This document shows positions 52,435-60,483 of a DNA stretch of 61,847 nt, piece after piece. Numbering within the stretch: the first letter of the stretch is position 1; each line of letters starts with the position of its first letter. The DNA comes from Comamonadaceae bacterium (GTDB taxonomy: Bacteria; Pseudomonadota; Gammaproteobacteria; Burkholderiales; Burkholderiaceae_C). The stretch is taken from the NCBI GenBank assembly GCA_947448735.1, contig CANFOS010000024.1, positions 1-61,847 on the forward strand, read 5' to 3'. A program made the translations under genes and the position numbers. The notes beneath the pieces were generated by a model, which was not told the origin of the DNA, did not search any database, and saw only the letters and a program-made list of their open reading frames with translations.

Positions 52435-53400
52435 GTGAAACTGTTTAAACATTTATTCTTTTTCATCGGAATTTTTTGTGTGCAAATCAGTGTGTGGAGT
52501 CAAACCTACGCAAGCCAACCGATCAAGTTGATCATGCCTTTCTTGCCTGGCACGGCCTCCGAGAACGCCGTGCGCTTGGTGATGGATCGACTCAGTCAAA
52601 CGCTCAAGCAGCCCATCGTCTTGGATAACCGTCCCGGCGCTGGGTCAACTTTGGGTACCGACCAAGCGGCGAAGTCCGCGCCAAATGGCTACACCTTGCT
52701 TGCCTCTTACAACAGCTCGATCGCGCCTGGTGCCCTGCTCTACAACAAGCTCGGTTATGACCCCGTCAAGGATTTCAAACACATCGCGTTGATTGGCGTA
52801 TTCCCTCAGTTCATGCTGGTGCGAGCCGATCATCCGGCCAAGACCGTACAAGACTTCGTCGCGATGGTTCGGGCTAAGCCCGGGGCTGTGAACTACTCTT
52901 CGGCCGGTGTCGGCACCTCAGGCTTTTTAGCGGCTGAGATGCTCAAACAAGCGCTGAATTTGGACATGGTTCACGTACCCTACAAGGGATCAGCGCCTGC
53001 CATCACTGATCTGCTGGGTGGCCGCCTGGATGCGGTGTTCACATCCAGTGCGGCCGCATTGGTTTCATCTGGCAATGTGCGTGTTTTGGCCGTGACAAGC
53101 GACAAGCGGCTCACCGCATACCCTGATGTGCCGGCATTGTCCGAGATCGCCCCCAAGGTCCAAGCTGTTTCATGGGTTGGCATATCGGCCCCAGCGCAAA
53201 CGCCTGCCGCCATCACGCAGCGTCTCGAAAAAGAAATACTGACGATTTTGCAAAGCCCGGAGATGCGCAACAAGTTGTCCGACCCTGCACTTGGCATGAC
53301 CTTGACGCCTATGGGTTCAGATCGGTTTTTGGACTTTATACAGTCCGAAATTAACCTGTGGTCGCCGGTCATCAAAGCGGCGAACATTTCACTCAATTAG
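52435..53400 (+). CDS. Bug-family (TctC) periplasmic binding protein
   Basis: 321 aa from GTG 52435, six bases after AAGGA; a TTG at 52429 is too close to it. Signal KLFKHLFFFIGIFCVQISVW, mature QTYASQPIKLIMPFLPGTASENA. Shares GVGTSGFLAAEMLKQAL, VHVPYKGSAPAITDLLGGRL and WSPVIKAANI with the copy at 35378, so the two are recent paralogues. It sits 51 bases after the amidase and probably captures the amide or its acid. The 245 bases after it show no convincing gene. Confidence 0.9.
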   Translation: MKLFKHLFFFIGIFCVQISVWSQTYASQPIKLIMPFLPGTASENAVRLVMDRLSQTLKQPIVLDNRPGAGSTLGTDQAAKSAPNGYTLLASYNSSIAPGALLYNKLGYDPVKDFKHIALIGVFPQFMLVRADHPAKTVQDFVAMVRAKPGAVNYSSAGVGTSGFLAAEMLKQALNLDMVHVPYKGSAPAITDLLGGRLDAVFTSSAAALVSSGNVRVLAVTSDKRLTAYPDVPALSEIAPKVQAVSWVGISAPAQTPAAITQRLEKEILTILQSPEMRNKLSDPALGMTLTPMGSDRFLDFIQSEINLWSPVIKAANISLN

Positions 53401-53645
53401 CGAGCCGTTGCCAACTCGTGCGACGCCAAGCTTCACGCGCTGCAATTTGTCGACAAGTGGGTGTGTACATCGCTTCTTGTCTTGTGCCGATCATGCCTTT
53501 TTGGTCACTCGAATTTCGTCGCCTCTGAGAAACACCGTTTTGCTTTTCGCCGCCGCTGGCGGGATGATTCTGATTGAATAAGGGGCGCGGCAATCGGTCC
53601 AGACTGTTTTGTTTGTGTCGCTCACCGCGCCGCGCCTAGCCATGC

Positions 53646-54104
53646 TTATTTCGGCATCAACACCGTGTCGATGGCATGGATCACACCGTTATCTGCAGCC
53701 ACATCGGCGGCCACCACTTTGGCGTCGTTCACCATCGCGCCACCCATGGTGGTGACCATGACTTCGCTGCCCTGCACGGTCTTCACATTGCCGGCCTTCA
53801 GGTCTGTGGACATGACCTTGCCCGACACCACGTGGTAGGTCAGCACAGCCTTCAACTTGGCCTTGTCCTTCAGCAGGGCGTCCAGGTCGGCTTTGGGTAT
53901 CTTTGCGAAGGCCTCGTCGGTGGGCGCAAAGACCGTGAAGGGTCCCTTGCCTTTGAGCGTGGGCACGAGGTCGGCAGCCTTGAGCGCGACAACCAGCGTC
54001 TTGAAGTTGCCGGCGGCCACGGCCGTGTCCACGATGTCCTTGGCCTGTGCGGCAAGGGCTGCGCCGACAAGTGTCGCGGCGATAAGCAGTTTTTTTGCAT
54101 TCAT
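53646..54104 (-). CDS. Secreted fasciclin-domain protein
   Basis: 152 aa with a Sec signal ([19 protein letters not shown]) and one FAS1 domain: [22 protein letters not shown] (H1-like), [27 protein letters not shown] and [17 protein letters not shown]1 proteins act in adhesion or as small periplasmic binders. Next to a cytoplasmic-looking paralogue. Confidence 0.92.
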   Translation of the reverse strand: MNAKKLLIAATLVGAALAAQAKDIVDTAVAAGNFKTLVVALKAADLVPTLKGKGPFTVFAPTDEAFAKIPKADLDALLKDKAKLKAVLTYHVVSGKVMSTDLKAGNVKTVQGSEVMVTTMGGAMVNDAKVVAADVAADNGVIHAIDTVLMPK

Positions 54105-54153
54105 TTTGGTTATGACTTTCTTTGAAGGGGTTGGGTTGCCGGGTACGAGTGCA

Positions 54154-54567
54154 TCAAGCCGAAGGCAGCAGCACCGCGTCGATGACGTGGATCAGCCCGT
54201 TGGAGGCAGCGATGTCTGTCTTGGTGACATTGACTTCACCGTTGAGCTTGACACCGCCCGCCGTGCTGACCTTCAAGCCAGCGCCGTTTAGCGTCGCCGC
54301 GGTCTTGCCGTCAAGCTTCATCACGTCTGCCGCGGCGACCTTGCCTGCTACCACGTGGTACTTGAGAATCGCGGTCAATTTCGGTATGTCCTTCAGAAGA
54401 CCGTCGAGCGTCCCGACGGGCAACTTGGCGAACGCGTCGTCGGTGGGGGCAAAGACAGTAAACGGACCGGCTCCTTTGAGGGTATCCACAAGGCCTGCTG
54501 CCGTCAGAGCTTTGGCCAGCGTTTTGAAATGGCCGTCGGCAACGGCAACATCGATCAGGGTATTCAT
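54154..54567 (-). CDS. Fasciclin-domain protein without signal peptide
   Basis: 137 aa from ATG 54567, supported by AAGGA seven bases upstream; an upstream ATG would add 29 poor residues. FAS1 motifs [31 protein letters not shown] and [14 protein letters not shown] are intact, but no signal peptide is present, so it may be cytosolic. First of two tandem fasciclin genes. Confidence 0.9.
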   Translation of the reverse strand: MNTLIDVAVADGHFKTLAKALTAAGLVDTLKGAGPFTVFAPTDDAFAKLPVGTLDGLLKDIPKLTAILKYHVVAGKVAAADVMKLDGKTAATLNGAGLKVSTAGGVKLNGEVNVTKTDIAASNGLIHVIDAVLLPSA

Positions 54568-54923
54568 CAAGTTTTCCTTCAGGTGAGGGGAGACCGCGCC
54601 CCATTTGCGGGGTGCCCTGCGGGACCGGATGTCTGCAGGATTTGCGGCGAGCACCCAATCTACTGCCGTGAATACGTCGCGGCGGTACGGGATAGCGCAG
54701 AGGGCATGTAGGCCTCTGCCGCGTTGTCGGCTCGATCAGGTTCTTGAGGAAAACATTCGACCGCAGGGCTCGCGTTTGGCGCGAATCTCATCCCCGATCC
54801 AGTTCAAGCAGCGAGGTTCTCAGTCGGGTGATGCCGAAGCGTTGGCAAAACGAAAAAAGGGGCGATGGCTCGGTTTCCTGTTGAAGCTTCAGGGGCCAGC
54901 TTCAACGAGGCGCCCATCAAGGA
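54568..54923. other. Gene-free stretch with a perfect 9-bp hairpin
   Basis: 356 bases between the fasciclin and cupin genes, both minus strand. I see no gene. GTTGAAGCT (54880-54888) and AGCTTCAAC (54898-54906) form a perfect stem with a 9-base loop just after the cupin stop; no T-run follows, so it is a possible but atypical terminator. Promoters for the fasciclin pair should lie here but none is clear. Confidence 0.5.
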
Positions 54924-55589
54924 TCAGTCAAGCAAGTGTCCCGTTTTGACAAGGATTAAACACCCCTGGACACTGAACGGCTGGTGCTGGCTCAGGTGGG
55001 GACTGCGAATCCAGCTTCCTTGACGGTAGCTTCCATGCTCATCGGAAAAGACTCCTTCGACGACGAATATTTCCTCGCCGCCGAAATGTCGGTGGGGATT
55101 GAAATAGGTGCCCGGCGCCCACCGCACCAGCGCGGTGTGCGTCGTCTGAAATTCAGACAAAGGCATGACAGTCAGGCCGTCGACCATTCCGCGGTGCCAC
55201 GGCGTCTGTGCCGTGTTCACCACAATCCTGTCGGTGTCCGCAGGGTCAAGATGCCGCAGCTTGACGAACAAGGTACACCCTTCCTCCGAAAATGGCGCAT
55301 GGGTGGAGCCCGGCGGGTTCTTCAAGTAAGTGCCAGGCCCGTAGCTTCCAAAGTCGTCACCCAAGGTCCCGTCGAGCACCAGAATTTCTTCCCCAAGTTC
55401 GTGCAAATGGGCGTCAAACCTCGCGCCAGCATCGTAGCGAACGATGGAAGTAGCCCGCGCGATTTCGCCGCCATCACGTTCCAGCAGTCTGCGGTGAACC
55501 ATGGGCGAGGGCGATGGCTGCCAAGGCAGCGACAGGCTATCGACGACACACCGCTCTGAGAAGTCCGCATGTAGCGCTATATGCTTCAT
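54924..55589 (-). CDS. Double-cupin ChrR-like protein
   Basis: 221 aa with two cupin repeats, each holding an HxH...E metal pattern: DAHLHELGEEILVLDGTLGDDFG (about 57-80) and NPHRHFGGEEIFVVEGVFSDEHG (about 160-185), each followed by a YxPGxxxxxP-type turn. This is the ChrR C-terminal type of cupin, which in anti-sigma factors senses singlet oxygen; no zinc anti-sigma domain or sigma gene is attached. May be a metal-dependent sensor or enzyme. Confidence 0.85.
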   Translation of the reverse strand: MKHIALHADFSERCVVDSLSLPWQPSPSPMVHRRLLERDGGEIARATSIVRYDAGARFDAHLHELGEEILVLDGTLGDDFGSYGPGTYLKNPPGSTHAPFSEEGCTLFVKLRHLDPADTDRIVVNTAQTPWHRGMVDGLTVMPLSEFQTTHTALVRWAPGTYFNPHRHFGGEEIFVVEGVFSDEHGSYRQGSWIRSPHLSQHQPFSVQGCLILVKTGHLLD

Positions 55590-55609
55590 CTGAAACGCTG
55601 GGGCTGTTG

Positions 55610-56251
55610 CTAGCTTGAGCTGCGGCTTGCGACAAGCCCAATCACCGCAGATCTTCCCTTATGGCCGTCACCCTCGGCCAGTTCCGTCTCGTACGCTTCA
55701 AGTGTATGAATGGTCAGAGCGCCAAACGCGTCTTGCAGCAATTGCGGCGTATACAGATGCGACAGCACCGAGGGCCCACCGGTGCCGTACTCGAGCTGCT
55801 TAGGCGTGTAGCCGAGTAACAGCAAATGGCCGCCCGGCTTCAGACAATGAATCATGTTTTTGAACAGCTTTTCGCGAAGCGCCGGATCGGCAAACTGTAC
55901 AAATACCGCTGCAATGCCATCGTAATGTTCCTTTTGCCAAGAAAAGCTGTCGCAATCGGCGAGCGTGTAGTTCACGTTGACCTGGTTGTCATCTGCCAGC
56001 CGCCTGGCCTTGGCGATGCCCACCTCGGATAGATCAAACGCATCCACATCGTGGCCCTGCTTTGCCAGCCAGACGCTGTTGCGGCCCTCGCCATCAGCCA
56101 CGCAAAGAATTTTGGCCCCCTTGGTCCAGACGGATGCTTTTTGCCGCAACCATTCGTTGGGCTCGGTGCCAAAAACGTAGCCTTCTTTTGCAAACCGGTC
56201 ATTCCAGCGCTTTGCCGGATCCGAAGAGGAGGTGCTGCCAGGAGATGTCAT
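55610..56251 (-). CDS. SAM-dependent methyltransferase (TehB/thiopurine-like)
   Basis: 213 aa from MTSPGSTSSSDPAKRWNDRF. WNDRFAKEGYVFGTEPNEWL is the family N-terminus; ILCVADGEGRNSVWLA is the SAM motif I, VDAFDLSE motif II, then GGHLLLLGY. Close to the class typified by tellurite-resistance TehB. The start is uncertain: the frame runs up to 56329. Twenty bases separate it from the cupin gene, so both may form one stress-related operon. Confidence 0.85.
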   Translation of the reverse strand: MTSPGSTSSSDPAKRWNDRFAKEGYVFGTEPNEWLRQKASVWTKGAKILCVADGEGRNSVWLAKQGHDVDAFDLSEVGIAKARRLADDNQVNVNYTLADCDSFSWQKEHYDGIAAVFVQFADPALREKLFKNMIHCLKPGGHLLLLGYTPKQLEYGTGGPSVLSHLYTPQLLQDAFGALTIHTLEAYETELAEGDGHKGRSAVIGLVASRSSS

Positions 56252-56342
56252 AGGGGCTTGGTTTATCTCAAAGGTGTTGTGTAACGTCCCAAACGGGACT
56301 GCGAAAGCATACTCTGATGGGCACGACAACCGATTCTGCGTC

Positions 56343-57251
56343 CTAATTTTTATACTCGTACAGCAGATTTTCTGACTTGTGAACCAGTTCTATGAGCTGG
56401 TCAATCTCGCTGATGTTGGCTTTTTTATTGCGTGCGTAGCTTAAAACGAGATACATGGGATCAATATCAACATCCAGTTCTACGATGTGTCCTTCAGACA
56501 GTTCTTTTTGTACGCTGCGCATCAAGGTGCACGCAATGCCCATTTCCGCGATGACCATGTCGCGCACGGTGCTGGCTTCCACCGCCTGCGCGGCAATGGT
56601 CGGCGGCGACACGCCAGCCATTTTCATGAGGCCGGTGATCGTGCGCTCAAAGTAAGACCCCCGGTAGGCAGAAATAAATGGGTAGGTGGCCAGCGTGGCA
56701 CTTGAAATTCGCTGCTGCAAGGCCAAGGGATGGCCTGGCGCAGCAATGAATGCAAGGCGGTAGCGGCCCATGATGCCGGTGTGCCAGTCTGGCAGGTTGT
56801 AGGCTGCGCTGAGCATAAAAGCCAGATCGACCGACCCCGCCTGAAACAAGGCGTGTACCTCTTCGAAGGTTCCGGTGCGCGCAATCACCTCAATATCCGG
56901 GAAGGTTGCCGACACGGCTTCAAATGTTTTGGGCAGCAGGGAGGTCGTCACGAAGCGCTGCGCCGCAAAGCGCAACTGCCGGCGGCCCTGGCCCAACTCT
57001 ATGGCCATGGCGCTGGCCCGGGCAAGCGTGTCCTGCGCGTAGGCGTACAGGGTCTGGCCGGCTTCGGTCAACAGGGGTGAAACACCGGGTTTACGCTCAA
57101 ACAGCGGCGTTCCAACGGTTGCCTCGAGTGTTCGGATATGCACACTCACGGAAGGTTGGCTGATATCCAGCAACGAAGCGGCTACGCCAAAGCCTTTAGC
57201 CTCGACGACAGCCACAAAAACCTCTAGCCGGCGCAGGGTTATCGGAAGCAT
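56343..57251 (-). CDS. LysR-family transcriptional regulator
   Basis: 302 aa. Helix-turn-helix MLPITLRRLEVFVAVVEAKGFGVAASLLDISQPSVSVHIRTLE-type start (RRLEVFVAV, SQPSVSVHI), then the effector domain. Divergent from the Bug-hyuA-hyuB operon across 138 bases that hold ATAG-N8-CTAT at 57285-57300, a candidate site. Probably activates the hyu operon. Confidence 0.9.
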   Translation of the reverse strand: MLPITLRRLEVFVAVVEAKGFGVAASLLDISQPSVSVHIRTLEATVGTPLFERKPGVSPLLTEAGQTLYAYAQDTLARASAMAIELGQGRRQLRFAAQRFVTTSLLPKTFEAVSATFPDIEVIARTGTFEEVHALFQAGSVDLAFMLSAAYNLPDWHTGIMGRYRLAFIAAPGHPLALQQRISSATLATYPFISAYRGSYFERTITGLMKMAGVSPPTIAAQAVEASTVRDMVIAEMGIACTLMRSVQKELSEGHIVELDVDIDPMYLVLSYARNKKANISEIDQLIELVHKSENLLYEYKN

Positions 57252-57389
57252 TGGGCCTTTCGAAGCGGGGTCAAGTCAGAACTCATAGCCATAAGACTAT
57301 ATACCCATAACCACCCAGACAGTAGTTTCATACCGGGGAAAAGCGTCCAATCATCATTCAAGACGTTGATCATCAAAGGAGACAGAACC

Positions 57390-58376
57390 ATGAAAAAGAA
57401 GGTTTATCTGCGCACCGCAGTTGGCGCGCTTTCGGGCTTGCTTATCACTATGGCTGCACTGCAGGCCAGCGCCCAGGATTGGCCGACGAAACCGATACGC
57501 ATCGTCTCCCCCTATGCGGCCGGCGGCGTCGGTGACACGATATTCCGGCTGATTGCACCAGCCATGGAAGCCAAACTGGGCCAGCGCTTTGTCATTGACA
57601 ACAAAACCGGGGCGGCGGGCAATATAGGAACGGCCGAGGTCGTGAATTCAAAGCCTGACGGCTACACCTTTTTGTTCGCCCCCACGGCAAATTTCGCCGT
57701 CAACCAGCATCTGTTTCCCAGTTTAGGTTTCAACCCGGTCACGCAACTGGACGTGGTTTACACGGTGGCAGAGGCACCGCTGATTGCGGTGACCGGGCCC
57801 ACAGGACCCGCCACGCTGAAAGAGTTTGCAAGCCAGGCGCGCAGCAACCCCCAAAAATTCAATTTTGGATCGCCAGGCGCGGGATCTCCCACCCATCTGG
57901 CCGGTGTGTCCTTCTCACAAATAGCCGGAAACACGATGCAGCACATCGCCTACCGCGGAACGCCACCGCTGGTGCTGGCCATGCTGAGCGGCGATGTTCA
58001 GCTGGCCTTTCCGACGCTGACACCGGTGGGAACCCAGCTCAAATCAAACCGGCTCAAAGCCATCGCCGTGATGAGCAATCAGCGCATGCCTGAACTGCCA
58101 AACGTGCCCACCACTGTAGAAGCCGGATTTCCAGAACTGGTGTTTGGCAACTGGTGGGTGTTGGCCGGCCCCAAGGGCGTGGACCCCAAAATTGTCGAGA
58201 AATTCGCCAGCGAAATCCGTGCGGCGCTGGCTGACCCCGCCACGCGCGCCAAGCTCGGCGAGATTGGTCACGTTGCCTACAACCTTGGGCCAGCAGAGAC
58301 GGCGGCCTTCATTCGTACTGAAAGCACCCGCTACAAGACCTTGATAGAGCGCAACGCGATCAAGCTTGACCAATAA
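57390..58376 (+). CDS. Bug-family (TctC) periplasmic binding protein
   Basis: 328 aa from ATG 57390 with AAAGGAGA eight bases ahead. Sec signal (GALSGLLITMAALQASAQ), then DWPTKPIRIVSPYAAGGVGDT. It differs from the other two Bug proteins (GSPGAGSPTHLAG instead of GTSGF), so a different ligand is likely. Co-directional with hyuA, 37 bases away. Confidence 0.91.
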   Translation: MKKKVYLRTAVGALSGLLITMAALQASAQDWPTKPIRIVSPYAAGGVGDTIFRLIAPAMEAKLGQRFVIDNKTGAAGNIGTAEVVNSKPDGYTFLFAPTANFAVNQHLFPSLGFNPVTQLDVVYTVAEAPLIAVTGPTGPATLKEFASQARSNPQKFNFGSPGAGSPTHLAGVSFSQIAGNTMQHIAYRGTPPLVLAMLSGDVQLAFPTLTPVGTQLKSNRLKAIAVMSNQRMPELPNVPTTVEAGFPELVFGNWWVLAGPKGVDPKIVEKFASEIRAALADPATRAKLGEIGHVAYNLGPAETAAFIRTESTRYKTLIERNAIKLDQ

Positions 58377-58413
58377 CTGACTCAAGCGATCAACAAAAAG
58401 AAAAGACAGTCTT

Positions 58414-60483
58414 ATGAATTTGATAGGTGTAGATATTGGCGGCACATTTACCGACCTGGTCGGTTACCGTAACGGCGAACTGGTGCTGGCCAAAACCCTC
58501 ACGACGCCAGCCAACCCCACAGCAGGAGTGGTGACGGCGCTGGAATCGGCCAAGACACAACTGGCAGAACTTGACGAGTTCCTGCACGGTTCCACCATGG
58601 CGATCAACACCGTGCTGGAGCGCAAAGGCGCCAAGACCGCCTTGCTGACAACCGAGGGCTTTCGCGACGTTTATGAAATCGGTCGCGGCAACAGGCCGGA
58701 CGCGTTTGACATCAACTTTAAGCGGCCCCAGCCACTGGTGCCCCGCCACCTGCGCCATGAAGTGAGCGAGCGGCTGGATGCCCGGGGCGCCGTTGTCAGG
58801 CCGATTGACGAGGCGCAGGTGCTCGCACTGGGTCAACAACTTGTGGCCGAGGGCATTGAGTCTGTTGCCGTCTGCTTTCTGCACTCCTATGCCAATCCTG
58901 CGCACGAGATCGCAGCCGGGAAAATTTTGCGCGCTGCCTGCCCAGAGCTGTTTGTGACGCTGTCGCATGAAATCCTGCGCGAATTCCGCGAGTACGAGCG
59001 CACGTCCACCACAGTGCTCAATGCCTATGTCGGGCCGCGCGTCAAGCGCTATCTGCATACGCTTGAATCACACCTGCATGACCGCGGCTTTGTCGGCGGC
59101 ATACACATCATGCGCTCGAACGGCGGCAGCATGTCGCTGGCACACGCAACGATTGAGCCGGTCTCGATGATGGAGTCCGGCCCGGTCGCCGGGATGATAG
59201 GCGCCGGTCACGTGGCGCGTCTGCTGGGTATAAAGCAGGCCATCGGCTTTGACATGGGCGGCACAACCGCCAAGGCGACGCTGATTGTTGACGGTGTGCC
59301 TGCCATCGAAGAGGGTTATTACATCGGCGGCTATTCCACCGGCCAGCCCATGCAATTGCCGGTGGTGGCGATCATCGAAGTCGGCGCAGGCGGCGGCAGC
59401 ATTGCATGGCGCGACGGCGCAGGCGGCCTGCATGTGGGGCCGCAAAGCGCCGGCGCTGACCCAGGCCCGGTCTGTTACGGCAACGGCGGTACCCAACCCA
59501 CTGTGACGGATGCCAACCTGGTGCTGGGCCGGCTCAACGCGCGTCGCTTTCTGGGCGGCAACATGACGCTTCAGGAAAGCGGCGCTGCAACCGCCATCAG
59601 CTCCGAAATCGGTGACGCCATCGGCCTGTCAACCGAAGAAGCGGCGCTCGGCGTCGTGCGTATTGCCGATTCGGCGATGGCATTGGCGGTGCGCGCCGTA
59701 TCGGTACGAAAAGGCGTAGACCCGCGCGACGCCACCATGATTGCCTTCGGCGGTGCCGGGCCGGTACACGCTGCAGCGCTGTGCAAGGAGATCAATATCC
59801 CGCGACTGGTGATTCCAAAGATGCCAGGCAACTTTTCTGCGCTGGGCATGCTGCTGGCGCCGTGGCGACATGACTTTGTCCGCACCATGATCGGTGTGCT
59901 CGGAAAGCTGGACCCCGACTGGGTCAAGGCCGCGTTTGAAGAACTGGCCAATGGCGCGTCTGCACAAATCATCAAAGACGAGCTCGACCACCAGCGGGCC
60001 GTGTTCGACTACGGCGCAGATCTTAGGTACCGGGGCCAGGAGCACAGCATCAGCGTGCCGCTGTCCGAGCCGGCTGCGCTTTACACCGCCAATGCTGACG
60101 TGCGCAGCAAGTTCGATGCACTGCATGACCTGCGTTACGGCCATGCGGCGGCCGGAGAGGTGATTGAGGTGGTCAACCTGCGGCTGACAGTGACGGTCGG
60201 TCGCGGCGGCGCGTCGGTCGACGAATTTCTGGCCGCACGCTTTGAACCAGAAGCGGCCCGACCTGAAGAAGTGCGCGAGGTCATCTATGACGATCCTGAA
60301 AAACCCCTGGCCGCCCGCATTCTCTGGCGGCCTTGCCTGGCGCCCGGTTTCACTGTGACCGGCCCGGCGGTGATCGAAGAGCCCAATTCAACCCTGGTGA
60401 TTTTCCCTGGCGACGTGGCCACTATCACCGAACATGGCCATATCATGATATCGATCAAGCTTCCTGAAGGAGTCATGCAATGA
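58414..60483 (+). CDS. hyuA: Hydantoinase/oxoprolinase, subunit A (HyuA)
   Basis: 689 aa ATPase subunit of the ATP-dependent hydantoinase/5-oxoprolinase/acetone-carboxylase superfamily. N-terminal phosphate loop IGVDIGGTFTDLV, HGSTMAINTVLERKGAKTALLTTEGF, then RSNGGSMSLAHA and the second loop GFDMGGTTAKATLI; AGGGSIAW, SAGADPGPVCYG and IAFGGAGPVHA follow. Opens a lactam or hydantoin ring with ATP together with subunit B. Ring substrate not assignable. Confidence 0.93.
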   Translation: MNLIGVDIGGTFTDLVGYRNGELVLAKTLTTPANPTAGVVTALESAKTQLAELDEFLHGSTMAINTVLERKGAKTALLTTEGFRDVYEIGRGNRPDAFDINFKRPQPLVPRHLRHEVSERLDARGAVVRPIDEAQVLALGQQLVAEGIESVAVCFLHSYANPAHEIAAGKILRAACPELFVTLSHEILREFREYERTSTTVLNAYVGPRVKRYLHTLESHLHDRGFVGGIHIMRSNGGSMSLAHATIEPVSMMESGPVAGMIGAGHVARLLGIKQAIGFDMGGTTAKATLIVDGVPAIEEGYYIGGYSTGQPMQLPVVAIIEVGAGGGSIAWRDGAGGLHVGPQSAGADPGPVCYGNGGTQPTVTDANLVLGRLNARRFLGGNMTLQESGAATAISSEIGDAIGLSTEEAALGVVRIADSAMALAVRAVSVRKGVDPRDATMIAFGGAGPVHAAALCKEINIPRLVIPKMPGNFSALGMLLAPWRHDFVRTMIGVLGKLDPDWVKAAFEELANGASAQIIKDELDHQRAVFDYGADLRYRGQEHSISVPLSEPAALYTANADVRSKFDALHDLRYGHAAAGEVIEVVNLRLTVTVGRGGASVDEFLAARFEPEAARPEEVREVIYDDPEKPLAARILWRPCLAPGFTVTGPAVIEEPNSTLVIFPGDVATITEHGHIMISIKLPEGVMQ

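Noticed and set aside
53401..53645. Small gene between the Bug protein and the fasciclin gene
   Set aside because: The only frame, on the minus strand, overlaps the Bug gene end and has no conserved motif or ribosome-binding site.
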